A stretch of 32,076 nt of DNA from Chloroflexota bacterium (GTDB lineage: Bacteria > Chloroflexota > Dehalococcoidia > Lucifugimonadales > UBA2962), in contig PAAV01000027.1 of NCBI GenBank assembly GCA_002699485.1, positions 1 through 32,076 on the forward strand, in the 5' to 3' direction. Below are positions 7,186-15,787 of this stretch, one piece after another. Position 1 is the first letter of the stretch, and every line of letters begins with the position of its first letter. The position numbers were made by a program, and so were the translations under genes. The notes under the pieces were generated by a model, which saw only the letters and a list, made by a program, of their open reading frames with translations, was not told the DNA's origin and ran no database searches.

Positions 7186-8519
7186 ACAAACCAACCTGAA
7201 AATCCTGCTACTTTTTCCTGATCAATTTTGCCGTCAATATAATCATTAAACGCCTGATTCAATATGCTAGTGCCTTCATCAATTTCATCCATAGTTAACA
7301 CAAGTGGAGGTGTTATTTCCAATACGTTTCCAGAATTACCAACATAATAAAGCAATAACCCTAATTCCCAACACCTGTAAACGATACTGGAGGCTGCTTC
7401 GCGATTAGGAAGTTTTGAAATTTTATCTTGAACCAAATCAACTCCCTGTATTAAACCAAGTCCCCTAATGTCCCCAACTATTTCGTAATGTTCTAAAGTA
7501 GAAGCTAATTTATCTCCCAAGTATTTTCCTGCAATTGCTGAGTGTTCAACCAGATTTAGTCTTTCTATTTCATTCAACGTCTCGAACCCTGCTATGCAAC
7601 AGGCAGCATTTCCAGATGTTGTGAATCCAGCAAATCCACTATCCAATACATCTGCTCTGCCTACAACCGCGCTCAAAGGCAGTCCTCCTCCCAATGATTT
7701 ACCAAGCAAAATGAGGTCCGCTTCAACGCCATAATGTTCATACGAGAACATCCGCCCCGTTCTACCTAATCCAATCTTTATGTCATCAATCACTAGTAAA
7801 ATATTGTGTTTATCACATAACTCCCGAAGTAGGGGCATAAAATTGTCAGGTGGCACTACATCTCCGCTATCGCTTTGCACAGTTTCAACAAATATTGCAG
7901 CTATGTCGCTCGGCGGGCAGATCGTTTTAAAAAGATAGTCTTCAATAAAGGAAGTGCATCGATCAGCTAGTCCCAATTGATCGCCAGGAAATGGCGACCT
8001 GTATGGGTCTGGGAACGGCGCTTTTATAACATGAGATCCATATTTCACGCCTCCTGCACCAGGCAAACCAGATAATCCCATGCCAGTATCATTTGTTCCA
8101 TGCATAGCGCCAATAAATGACAAAATACGGCTCTTTTCTGAACTTGCTAAAACCATTCTTTGGGCTGCTTCCGCGGCATCTGATCCTGACAACCCAAACC
8201 AAGCCTTTTTTTGAAAATCCCCTGGCATCAATTGGATGAGCTTTTCTGCTAATAGCAAAGCTGGCTCATTGATGCTAGATACTATCCCTGCGTAACTTGT
8301 ATGTTCTAACTGTCTTTGAATTGCAGTTTGAACATTTTTATTATCATAACCTAAGTTAGCTAAAGCCCAATTACCTCCAAAATCGAGATAACTACGTCCT
8401 TTATCATCGGTCAAACGTGATCCCGATCCGGACGCAATAACCATCGGGTTATACCTAACTTTAGTTGAGTTAGCAATCAACATATTATCTTTATGTACTA
8501 GGTCGCGATTTTGTTGCAT
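7182..8519 (-). CDS. Class III PLP-dependent aminotransferase
   Basis: This 445-residue enzyme belongs to the class III aminotransferase family (acetylornithine, GABA and omega-amino acid transaminases, and glutamate-1-semialdehyde mutase). The pyridoxal-phosphate lysine is K274 in LLGKSLGGGLP. Asp245, in the DDIKIGLGRTG stretch, binds the cofactor nitrogen. The N-terminus contains the usual DDKGRSYLDFGGNWAL beta segment. It should move an amino group between a primary amine or omega-amino acid and a keto acid in the cytoplasm; the substrate cannot be told. GGAGG lies 7 bases before the ATG, one of the best ribosome sites in the window. It follows the SDR gene by 93 bases and its stop is shared with the membrane micropeptide. 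Confidence 0.93.
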   Translation of the reverse strand: MQQNRDLVHKDNMLIANSTKVRYNPMVIASGSGSRLTDDKGRSYLDFGGNWALANLGYDNKNVQTAIQRQLEHTSYAGIVSSINEPALLLAEKLIQLMPGDFQKKAWFGLSGSDAAEAAQRMVLASSEKSRILSFIGAMHGTNDTGMGLSGLPGAGGVKYGSHVIKAPFPDPYRSPFPGDQLGLADRCTSFIEDYLFKTICPPSDIAAIFVETVQSDSGDVVPPDNFMPLLRELCDKHNILLVIDDIKIGLGRTGRMFSYEHYGVEADLILLGKSLGGGLPLSAVVGRADVLDSGFAGFTTSGNAACCIAGFETLNEIERLNLVEHSAIAGKYLGDKLASTLEHYEIVGDIRGLGLIQGVDLVQDKISKLPNREAASSIVYRCWELGLLLYYVGNSGNVLEITPPLVLTMDEIDEGTSILNQAFNDYIDGKIDQEKVAGFSGWFV

Positions 8520-8612
8520 TTTATTTCCTCCATCTTTGGAGAGCTTTGTCGGCCCAATAATATTGTATAACTAGCATTTCAGTCCATTAGAATTAAAAAA
8601 TATAATTTATAT

Positions 8613-9377
8613 TTAGATTGCCGTCATACCCCCATCCACAATTAATTCACTACCAGTCATGTATGAAGAATCATCTGATGCCAAGAATACTACTGTCTTA
8701 GCAATTTCAGATGGCTCGGCCAAACGGCCAAGGGGTACATTATCTGTAACCGTTTGCCTTATAGTAGGGCTAGACTCCCAGATCACATCAACCATTGATG
8801 TATCAGTTGTTGCAGGATGGACAGAATTTATCCTTATATTATCTTTGGCTGAATGTAAGGCCGCAGATTTAGTAAATAATCTCACAGCTCCTTTAGAAGC
8901 AGTATAAGCTACTTCAAAAGGACTCCCTGTGATACCTGATGTCGATGAGATGTTAATAATGGAACCTGACCCAGTAGATCTCATTAGAGGTAAAGCTAAT
9001 TTAGTTCCAATAAAAACTCCCGTCGCATTCACATTCATGACATGCTGCCAATCAGATAACGTGGTTTCTTCGATATCTTTCAATAAATATATCCCGGCGT
9101 TATTCACAAGAATATCTAGTCTTTTGAATTGTTTATCGACGTATTTGTAAAGATCCTGCCAGGATTTCTCATCCGTTACATCCAATTTAAAATAAGTGAG
9201 CTCACCTGCCTCGGGATGTGTTTCACTAATTGTCGCTATGTCAGGAGGCTCCAATAGGTCTGCCATTATCACTTTTGCGCCCTCTGCAATAAGGCATTTA
9301 CAGATCTCTTTACCGATACCCCCTGCTCCTCCAGTAACTATGGCTACTCTGTCATTTAATTTATTAGAATCATTCAT
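8613..9377 (-). CDS. Short-chain dehydrogenase/reductase (SDR)
   Basis: A classical 254-residue SDR. The cofactor motif TGGAGGIG is at residues 15-22, Asp40 at the end of the second strand favours NAD over NADP, and NNAG is at 92-95. The catalytic set is Ser145, Tyr158 and Lys162 (YTASK). The C-terminal GSELIVDGGM is typical. It oxidises a secondary alcohol or reduces a ketone; the family is too broad to name the substrate. GAGGG lies about 8 bases before the ATG. Position between the cyclase and aminotransferase genes suggests it makes or removes a carbonyl that the aminotransferase uses. Confidence 0.94.
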   Translation of the reverse strand: MNDSNKLNDRVAIVTGGAGGIGKEICKCLIAEGAKVIMADLLEPPDIATISETHPEAGELTYFKLDVTDEKSWQDLYKYVDKQFKRLDILVNNAGIYLLKDIEETTLSDWQHVMNVNATGVFIGTKLALPLMRSTGSGSIINISSTSGITGSPFEVAYTASKGAVRLFTKSAALHSAKDNIRINSVHPATTDTSMVDVIWESSPTIRQTVTDNVPLGRLAEPSEIAKTVVFLASDDSSYMTGSELIVDGGMTAI

Positions 9378-9443
9378 TATTTGGCCCTCTAAACATTCAA
9401 ATAATATTGTTTTAACATTATTGTGGATTTTGCCGGGGTTTAG

Positions 9444-10361
9444 TCAAAATACAGCCAACGGATTGACTGGAGAACCAGTTCCCCCATTAACTATAAGTGG
9501 ATTTATTGTAACCATGAATTCATATATATAATTCTCAGTGCAAAATTTAGCCAAGTTATCTAATCTGGCTCCATCAACAATTGCTAGCCCGTACGCATGT
9601 ATAGCTCCATGAATAGTCCATGCTAGCTCATATTCATTGGGGTGAGCGTCTTCCATATCCCATAACAGTACCGATATATCATTATCCCTAATAAATGGAA
9701 GACATGATGCATGTAATCCTGGGTATCCACTGTCCATGTCCCCTCCATAGGGCCCTTTTTCAGCTTCATACGCTTCTTTACCACAATAGACGAGTAAAGC
9801 ATCTCCAGAGTTTAATTGCACATTTTGAGCAGCTGCTATATCTTCCAACTCCCATCCATGTACAGGTTGATCTATATCAACATAATCGACGCCCCTATGT
9901 TTTGGTACATCAATTAATACCCCTCTTGTTACAATACCTTGCTGCCATGCCTCTATACCGCCAAACTTTGCTCCGTCAAATGTCAAAATTTCGTCCGGGT
10001 TCATTCCTTCCCACATTCCATGCCGATCCCAAACGTGACATAAAGCATCAATATGTGTCACTGTTAACCCATGTTGGAAAAGGCCAATATAATCTAAAAC
10101 TCCCCCTCCCTCATCAATCCAGTCCAATTTTTTCAAATAGAAATCTACCGGCTTAGAGTTGGCTGAGGAGGGTTCTACTGGCAACGGGTTCGATAGTGAG
10201 ATTGACTGTCCAGTTTTAACCAAACGTGCAGCATCAACTATTTTCTGTGGAGTTATGAGGTTAATAGTCCCTGCAGAAGGGTTGTCCTTCCATCTACCCC
10301 AATTTCTTCTATCTGACAGATAACTCTCCACTTGTTGACGGGTAGGAATCTTTCGTTGCAT
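9444..10361 (-). CDS. Cyclase-family metal hydrolase (kynurenine-formamidase-like)
   Basis: The protein belongs to the cyclase family that includes bacterial kynurenine formamidase and isatin or imide hydrolases. The metal-binding core reads HGLTVTHIDALCHVWDRHG, keeping the His-x-Asp-x(3)-His pattern. The later WDMEDAHPNEYELAWTIHGA is also typical of its larger members. It probably hydrolyses an amide, lactone or cyclic substrate. An ATG at 10412 is open in the same frame, but I chose 10361 (305 residues): AAAAGGA lies 7 bases before it, the family N-terminus begins there, and the upstream start is only 7 bases after the tRNA-Glu CCA. It is the first protein gene of the minus-strand cluster. 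Confidence 0.9.
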   Translation of the reverse strand: MQRKIPTRQQVESYLSDRRNWGRWKDNPSAGTINLITPQKIVDAARLVKTGQSISLSNPLPVEPSSANSKPVDFYLKKLDWIDEGGGVLDYIGLFQHGLTVTHIDALCHVWDRHGMWEGMNPDEILTFDGAKFGGIEAWQQGIVTRGVLIDVPKHRGVDYVDIDQPVHGWELEDIAAAQNVQLNSGDALLVYCGKEAYEAEKGPYGGDMDSGYPGLHASCLPFIRDNDISVLLWDMEDAHPNEYELAWTIHGAIHAYGLAIVDGARLDNLAKFCTENYIYEFMVTINPLIVNGGTGSPVNPLAVF

Positions 10362-10419
10362 TTTTCTATCCTTTTTGCGCGTAAATATAAAGGCAGTCGG
10401 TATACTATACACAAAAAGT

Positions 10420-10496
10420 TGGTACCGCGTACGGGATTCGAACCCGTGATCTCCGCCTTGAGAGGGCGGTGTCCTTGGCCACTAGACGAACGCGGC
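10420..10496 (-). tRNA. tRNA-Glu (anticodon CTC), CCA encoded
   Basis: The minus strand folds as a tRNA. The acceptor is GCCGCGT/ACGCGGT with a G:U first pair, the D-arm begins GTCTAGTGG, and the anticodon stem CCGCC/GGCGG encloses CTCTCAA, giving anticodon CTC. The T-arm is ACGGG TTCGAAT CCCGT. Discriminator A is followed by an encoded CCA (10420-10422). The D-arm sequence is typical of tRNA-Glu. It lies 20 bases after tRNA-Gln and 58 bases before the cyclase start, so all may share one primary transcript. Confidence 0.95.
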
Positions 10497-10516
10497 GTGG
10501 TATTCACAATGCGATT

Positions 10517-10590
10517 TGGCTGGGGATCGAGGATTCGAACCTCGACTTACAGATTCAGAGTCTGCTGTCCTACCATTAGACGAATCCCCA
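10517..10590 (-). tRNA. tRNA-Gln (anticodon CTG), CCA encoded
   Basis: The acceptor TGGGGAT/ATCCCCA has the U1-A72 pair characteristic of glutamine tRNA. The anticodon loop CTCTGAA gives CTG, and the T-arm is TCGAG GTTCGAA with CTCGA. Discriminator G and CCA (10517-10519) are encoded. It is first in a Gln-Glu tRNA pair on the minus strand, 76 bases downstream of the meaB stop. Confidence 0.95.
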
Positions 10591-10666
10591 TAGAAGATCT
10601 TTATTCTAACAAAAAGCTCAAAATTAAAATATTCTATTTGGTAATTGCTTATATATTTAAATAAAG

Positions 10667-11638
10667 TTAGCCAGTGCTATTAAATCGACGATTTATGTTT
10701 TTTGCCAAGTCACCTGATGACAGCAATTTCTTTGCACCAGTATATGGATCTATGCTTCCATTCATTACATCTTTACCTACTTCACCAGTAATATGAAGAA
10801 TATCATCCAAAGATATCATTTGATCTAGTGAGTTCCTAATAGCCTCTTTTAATTCATGCTTTATTCTTAGCTGTCTTAATTTTTGTAGTTCTCCACTGGC
10901 ACTTAATTTATCGTTTAGTTTTTGAATCTCAACTAATAACTCATCAATCCCGGTATTGTTTTTAGCTGATGTCTTAATAACTTTAGGCATCCATGATTTT
11001 CCGCCATTTCTTTCATGTAACTCTGAACTTAATGCATCTACGAGCAAGTCTGATCCTTCTCTGTCAGATTTATTTACCACGTAAATATCTCCAATCTCAA
11101 TAAGCCCTGCTTTTAGTAGCTGGATTGAATCACCCGCCTCAGGCACCAAAACTACAACAACGATATCGACTACATTTGCAATATCAAGTTCAGTCTGCCC
11201 TACTCCCACTGATTCAACTAATACTTTGTTAAATCCATATGAGTCAAGCAGTCTAGTTGTAGCTTTTGCTGTCTTAGATAATCCTCCAAAGGTACCTTTG
11301 GTTGATAAACTTCTTATAAAAACCCCCTGATCTCCAACGTGATTATTCATGCGTATCCGGTCGCCTAGTAATGCACCGCCTGTATATAAACTACTTGGAT
11401 CCACCGCAATCACGCCAACTGTTTCATTATTCTTTCGCACAGATTTAATTAGGGAGTCAATTAATGTGCTTTTACCTGCTCCCGGTGGACCAGTTATCCC
11501 TATTAAGGAAGCTGAACCTGTTTTGGAGTGTATCTGCTCCATGATACCTGGCATTTCATCTGGTTCTCTTTCCAGAATTGACATCAGCTTGGCTAAAGCT
11601 ACTCTGTCTCCCGAAAGCATATTTTTTACTAATTCCAT
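10667..11638 (-). CDS. meaB: MeaB/ArgK-type G-protein chaperone of a B12-dependent mutase
   Basis: The 323-residue GTPase has a P-loop GPPGAGKST at 50-58, the family hallmark VDPSSLYTGGALLGDRIRM, the switch segment VESVGVGQTELDIA, and NKSD for guanine recognition. MeaB proteins load and protect adenosylcobalamin mutases such as methylmalonyl-CoA mutase in the cytoplasm. No mutase gene is in the window, so its partner lies elsewhere. It is the last gene after ribH, 46 bases downstream and on the same strand, though functionally unrelated to riboflavin. Its ribosome site is weak, a TTAGG about 10 bases upstream, so expression may rely on read-through. Confidence 0.93.
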   Translation of the reverse strand: MELVKNMLSGDRVALAKLMSILEREPDEMPGIMEQIHSKTGSASLIGITGPPGAGKSTLIDSLIKSVRKNNETVGVIAVDPSSLYTGGALLGDRIRMNNHVGDQGVFIRSLSTKGTFGGLSKTAKATTRLLDSYGFNKVLVESVGVGQTELDIANVVDIVVVVLVPEAGDSIQLLKAGLIEIGDIYVVNKSDREGSDLLVDALSSELHERNGGKSWMPKVIKTSAKNNTGIDELLVEIQKLNDKLSASGELQKLRQLRIKHELKEAIRNSLDQMISLDDILHITGEVGKDVMNGSIDPYTGAKKLLSSGDLAKNINRRFNSTG

Positions 11639-11684
11639 GATTTAAAAACCTAATCATTAAAATTGATTGGGGAATTGAAGTTTT

Positions 11685-12182
11685 CTAGTTAAAAGGAAGT
11701 AGTTTCTTAGTTAAGACCGCCAACTCTATCGCTGCTAATGCCGCCTCACTACCAAGATTCCCTTTATCTCCACCAGATCTGGCGATTGCTTGATCTAGAT
11801 TTTCAGTGGTTAAAACCCCAAATGTTATTGGAATTCTATTTTCCAGAGAAACTTTGGTAATTCCTTCGGCCGCTTGGCCCGAAACTATCTCATAATGAGA
11901 AGTCTCTCCTCTGATAACACACCCAATTGTAACTAACGCATCGAAATTACCGGATTTCACCAACAATTGTGCTGCATAAGGTATCTCTAGAGCTCCGGGG
12001 ACATCCACAATTTCTATATCGTCCTTATTTACGCCTAGCTCTATCAATGTTTTTTCTGCGCCCTTCAACAAATTAGACGTTACTGAATTATTAAACCTAG
12101 AAAAAACTATCCCTACCTTTAAACCTACTCCACTTAATTTAGATGGATCTTTTGGTAATTCAGTTGGCTGTATTTTGGTCAT
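11685..12182 (-). CDS. ribH: 6,7-dimethyl-8-ribityllumazine synthase
   Basis: The 165-residue protein shows the family motifs FSRFNNSVTSNLLKGAE, DVPGALEIPYAAQ, GCVIRGETSHYE and GVLTTENLDQAIAR. It condenses the RibD-derived pyrimidine with 3,4-dihydroxy-2-butanone phosphate to form lumazine, the penultimate step of riboflavin synthesis, usually as a large icosahedral assembly. The ATG overlaps the ribBA TGA by 4 bases (ATGA), so translation is coupled to ribBA. Length is normal, with a short N-terminal extension. Confidence 0.97.
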   Translation of the reverse strand: MTKIQPTELPKDPSKLSGVGLKVGIVFSRFNNSVTSNLLKGAEKTLIELGVNKDDIEIVDVPGALEIPYAAQLLVKSGNFDALVTIGCVIRGETSHYEIVSGQAAEGITKVSLENRIPITFGVLTTENLDQAIARSGGDKGNLGSEAALAAIELAVLTKKLLPFN

Positions 12183-13417
12183 TTATCTCTCTTAGACTTT
12201 TTCACTGGTTCTATTAGATGACCAAGCTTTAATCGCTTTGTTTCCAGATATTCACGATTCTGTTCATTTGGTTCAACATTAATTGGAACCCTTTCAGTTA
12301 ATTCAAGTCCATAGCTTTCTAAACCGACTACTTTTTTCGGGTTATTAGTCATAAGTTTCAGTTTCCGAACGCCAAGTTCAACCAAAATTTGTGCTCCTAC
12401 TCCATAATGTCTCAGGTCTGCAGGAAAACCCAAAGATAAATTGGCATCTACGGTATCCAAGCCGTTGTCCTGAAGATTGTATGCTTTTAATTTGTTATGA
12501 ATACCAATACCTCTGCCCTCTTGTCTCATGTACAAGAAGACTCCCGATCCTTCTTTATTAATCGCCTGAAGTGCCAATGCAGCCTGTTGGCCACAGTCAC
12601 AGCGTATACTTCCAAAGACATCACCAGTTAGACATTCTGAATGAACACGAACAAGAACCGGTTGTTCCGGTGTTGGTTTTCCTTTTATCAAAGCTACATG
12701 TTCATCAGAATCGACCTTACTTTTGTAAGATATAGCTGTAAACTCACCATATGCGGTTGGTAACCGTGCTTCAGCGACTCGCTCAACTAGTTTTTCATTA
12801 ATTCTTCTGTACGCAATTATGTCTGCTACTGAAACTAAGTTGAGATTGTGTTTTTTTGCAAACTCTTTTAACTTTGGTAGCCTAGCCATGCTACCATCGG
12901 AATCTATAATCTCGCAGATTATTCCAGCTGGTTTCAAATTAGCCAATTTGGTCAAGTCGACAATTGCTTCTGTTTGGCCTGCTCTTACTAAAACACCGCC
13001 ATCCATATACTGTAATGGAAATACATGTCCTGGCCGTGCTAAGTCTTCAGGTTTTGTTTTATCTGAAACTAGTGCTCTTATTGTTGCAGATCTATCATGT
13101 GCTGATATGCCCGTAGTCGCTCCATCTAGTACATCAACAGAAACTGTAAAAGCCGTCTCATGCCTAGCCGTATTATCTTGCACCATCATAGGCAATCTCA
13201 ATTCCTGTAGCCTCGACTCAGTTAAAGGCGCGCAGATCAAACCTCTGCCTTCAACACTCATGAAGTTAATAGCATCAGGAGTTACTAGCTGCGCAGCCAT
13301 CGCAAGATCACCTTCGTTTTCCCTATCTTCATCATCAACGATAATTACCATCTTACCGTTTTTTATATCTTCGATAGCAGTTTCAACGGGTGATATAAAT
13401 GTATAGTTTTGATTCAT
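12179..13417 (-). CDS. ribBA: Bifunctional 3,4-DHBP synthase / GTP cyclohydrolase II
   Basis: The N-terminal half is dihydroxybutanone phosphate synthase, with DDEDRENEGD at 28-37, EGRGLICAP near 56, HDRSATI near 107 and RPGHVFPL at 128-135. The C-terminal half is GTP cyclohydrolase II, with zinc cysteines C262, C273 and C275, followed by MRQEGRGIGI and ADLRHYGVGAQIL. Both halves look catalytically intact at 412 residues, the usual size. Together they supply the two branches of riboflavin synthesis from ribulose 5-phosphate and GTP. It starts 31 bases after the ribE stop and overlaps ribH by 4 bases. Confidence 0.97.
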   Translation of the reverse strand: MNQNYTFISPVETAIEDIKNGKMVIIVDDEDRENEGDLAMAAQLVTPDAINFMSVEGRGLICAPLTESRLQELRLPMMVQDNTARHETAFTVSVDVLDGATTGISAHDRSATIRALVSDKTKPEDLARPGHVFPLQYMDGGVLVRAGQTEAIVDLTKLANLKPAGIICEIIDSDGSMARLPKLKEFAKKHNLNLVSVADIIAYRRINEKLVERVAEARLPTAYGEFTAISYKSKVDSDEHVALIKGKPTPEQPVLVRVHSECLTGDVFGSIRCDCGQQAALALQAINKEGSGVFLYMRQEGRGIGIHNKLKAYNLQDNGLDTVDANLSLGFPADLRHYGVGAQILVELGVRKLKLMTNNPKKVVGLESYGLELTERVPINVEPNEQNREYLETKRLKLGHLIEPVKKSKRDK

Positions 13418-13448
13418 AACTAAATACTACTAGAAATATCTGTTGTTT

Positions 13449-14024
13449 TTAACTGGTTGAAAACTTTTCAGCATACTTGGCGAATAGATCCAATTCCAAA
13501 TTAGTAGTGTCTCCAACTTGCAAATGCCCTAAAGTTGTGTGTTTTGAGGTATGAGGGATTAACGCGATTGAAAACCAATCATGGCCACAGTCAACAATTG
13601 TCAAGCTGACCCCATCAACTGCCACAAATCCCTTTTTTATCAAATACTTACCATCGACACGATCCGTTTTAAACTTTATTATCTCTGAATCTGATTCTTC
13701 TAAAATTGATAGCACTTTGACGGTATTATCAATATGACCTTGAACAATATGACCATCGAATGAGCCTGTCACTGGAACCGGTAATTCTAAATTAACGTTG
13801 GACGAGATTTTTAAATCTCCCAAATTTGTTTTCCTGCGAGTCTCATCAACAACATCAACTGTGAACTTCTCATTTTCAGTCGCAGTTATGGTAAGGCATG
13901 CACCTTTTACACTCACACTGCCTCCAATAAATAACCGCTTGGAAAATTTCTCCGCCATTATGGAAAGAGAATTCCCATCCATCTCGGTTACGATGCCAAT
14001 AGTTTCTACAATTCCCGTAAACAT
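13449..14024 (-). CDS. ribE: Riboflavin synthase, alpha chain
   Basis: A 191-residue riboflavin synthase beginning with the diagnostic MFTGIVE. It contains the internal duplication of the lumazine-binding barrel: VSVKGACLTI and GHIVQGHIDNT in the first copy, VAVDGVSLTIV in the second. It dismutates two lumazines to riboflavin, the final step. It starts 6 bases after the ribD stop. Some groups call this gene ribC. Confidence 0.96.
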   Translation of the reverse strand: MFTGIVETIGIVTEMDGNSLSIMAEKFSKRLFIGGSVSVKGACLTITATENEKFTVDVVDETRRKTNLGDLKISSNVNLELPVPVTGSFDGHIVQGHIDNTVKVLSILEESDSEIIKFKTDRVDGKYLIKKGFVAVDGVSLTIVDCGHDWFSIALIPHTSKHTTLGHLQVGDTTNLELDLFAKYAEKFSTS

Positions 14025-14030
14025 TGTCTT

Positions 14031-15131
14031 TTAAGGATATCCGATAATAGCAATATCATCACCATATTTTTTAAACTGCGAACTTTTAAATTTTAGAGCG
14101 TCTGATACATTATCAATCCCAGAACCTGAGATTGGACCTAGAGAATTAGAGCCTCCTATAACTATAGGGGCTATAAAAACTACAAATTTATCGACAACGC
14201 GAAGATCAATCATGCTGCCAGCAATACGACTGCCCCCTTCAATCAGGATTGAAACGATACCCTTGTCTCTTAAAATACCAATAAGGGACATTAAATTTAT
14301 CCCGTTATCGTCCTCAGGGAGTTTTTCTATAATAATCCCTTTAGACTCTAAAGTTTTTTGTTTTGCCGGGTCCATTTCAGCGCAGGCAATTAATGTTGAG
14401 CCACCATCATTTACAAGTTTTGCATCAATAGGAATTCGACCATTTGTATCAATCACAACACGCAATGGCTGCATATCTAAATTTTCTTCATTTTCAGTTC
14501 TAGCTGTCAACTCTGGATTGTCAGCTAGAACTGTTTCTATACCGACAATAACTGCACCTGATACATATCTCATTCTGTGTACTGCTTTTCTTGACTGCTC
14601 TCCGGAAATCCACTTGGATTTGCCAGTGGAAGTAGCGATCTTACCATCGACGCTCATAGCATATTTTAGTGTTATAAAAGGATCGCCCGTAACAATATGT
14701 TTTGCATAACTCTCCATTAGACTCTTTGCCTCAAGTACAAACTCCTGAGTTTGCCACATTAAAACCTCAATGCCAGCTTCTTTTAATTTATTTATCCCTT
14801 TACCATTTTCGTTAGGATTAGGATCTACAACTGCGACGTGTAATCTAGAGATTCCTGCAGAAATAATTGCATCAACACACGGGGGAGTCCTGCCATATGA
14901 ACCACAAGGCTCTAAAGTGACATACATTTCTGCCCCTAATGACGCCTTACCAGCCTGCTTAAGCGCCACGATTTCCGCATGGTCTTGACCTGGAATTTGA
15001 GTTGCCCCTAAACCGACAATTTTGCCTGACCCGACAATTGCAGCTCCGACAGGAGGGTTAGGCATTGTTTTACCCTCAACACCCCTAGCAGCAACAATTG
15101 CCTGCTGCATATAATCGATTGTTAAATCCAC
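14031..15131 (-). CDS. ribD: Bifunctional diaminohydroxyphosphoribosylaminopyrimidine deaminase / reductase
   Basis: The N-terminal deaminase domain has the zinc motif H51-A-E53 with C76 and C85 (PCGSYGRTPPC). The C-terminal reductase has FITLKYAMSVDGKIAT, followed by VSILIEGGSRI. At 366 residues it has the normal two-domain size and performs the second and third steps of the GTP branch. The start is GTG at 15131, supported by the family N-terminus and by AGGA about 10 bases upstream; the ATG eight codons in lacks a site. It begins 6 bases after the dcd stop. Confidence 0.96.
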   Translation of the reverse strand: MDLTIDYMQQAIVAARGVEGKTMPNPPVGAAIVGSGKIVGLGATQIPGQDHAEIVALKQAGKASLGAEMYVTLEPCGSYGRTPPCVDAIISAGISRLHVAVVDPNPNENGKGINKLKEAGIEVLMWQTQEFVLEAKSLMESYAKHIVTGDPFITLKYAMSVDGKIATSTGKSKWISGEQSRKAVHRMRYVSGAVIVGIETVLADNPELTARTENEENLDMQPLRVVIDTNGRIPIDAKLVNDGGSTLIACAEMDPAKQKTLESKGIIIEKLPEDDNGINLMSLIGILRDKGIVSILIEGGSRIAGSMIDLRVVDKFVVFIAPIVIGGSNSLGPISGSGIDNVSDALKFKSSQFKKYGDDIAIIGYP

Positions 15132-15137
15132 GGTATA

Positions 15138-15704
15138 TCAATCCTGAAAGTTTCTATGCATACGACTAGCTGTTGGCTGGGTTTGGCCTAAATATTTGCT
15201 ATTAAGGGCATTGGATCCATAAACGTTTTCAGCCTCAGTAGTAAGCCTTAGAAACGACAATTGACCAATCGGCATTCCAAAGTAAAGAGTTATAGGCAAG
15301 CTGGCTACATTACTCAGTTCAAGAGTTAGATGTCCTTGCCATCCAGGATCAACATATCCTGCGGTAGAATGAATCAAAAGTCCTATTCTGCCCAATGAAC
15401 TTTTACCTTCAAGCCTGGCGACTATATCAGCAGGGATCTCAATATGTTCTAATGTTGATGCCAGCACAAATTCACCCGGATGTAAAATAAACGGCTGCTC
15501 TTCTGATATCTCTTCTGATTCAGTTAAATCACTGACATCTTTCCTAACATCAATGTATGGAAGTCTAGAATTTCGGAACACTAAAACCGTCTTGTCAAGT
15601 CTGACATCTACACTAGCAGGCTGAATATTTATTGGATCAAGAGGATCAATAACTATATTGCCTGCTGCGATCTCTTCTTTAATTGTGCGATCACTTAAAA
15701 CCAT
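15138..15704 (-). CDS. dcd: dCTP deaminase, probably bifunctional DCD-DUT type
   Basis: The 188-residue protein has the Dcd core: PASVDVRLD, LHPGEFVLAST, EGKSSLGRIGLLIHSTAGY and DPGWQGHLTLELSN. The HSTAGY segment and the whole central region resemble the mycobacterial and methanogen bifunctional enzymes, which take dCTP directly to dUMP. E. coli Dcd has HVTAHR at this site and stops at dUTP. The bifunctional call is by recall of family sequences, not an alignment. The start is the ATG at 15704, where AAGGTGG lies 6 bases upstream; an ATG at 15725 is open but has no site. It leads the riboflavin operon. Confidence 0.95.
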   Translation of the reverse strand: MVLSDRTIKEEIAAGNIVIDPLDPINIQPASVDVRLDKTVLVFRNSRLPYIDVRKDVSDLTESEEISEEQPFILHPGEFVLASTLEHIEIPADIVARLEGKSSLGRIGLLIHSTAGYVDPGWQGHLTLELSNVASLPITLYFGMPIGQLSFLRLTTEAENVYGSNALNSKYLGQTQPTASRMHRNFQD

Positions 15705-15787
15705 AACTTTCCACCTTAATTGCATAATAGCAGCGGTATTTTAAACTGCGTAATAATCTATCACCAATCAAACCGGAATTGATACAA

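Noticed and set aside
8586-8606. AT-only palindrome between SDR and aminotransferase genes
   Set aside because: The 8-bp arms are pure A/T in AT-rich DNA with a one-base spacer, so it cannot form a stable terminator and may be chance.
10362-10412. Upstream in-frame ATG at 10412 as start of the cyclase gene
   Set aside because: It lies 7 bases from the tRNA-Glu CCA with no ribosome site. The ATG at 10361 has AAAAGGA at proper spacing, and the extra residues do not look like family sequence.
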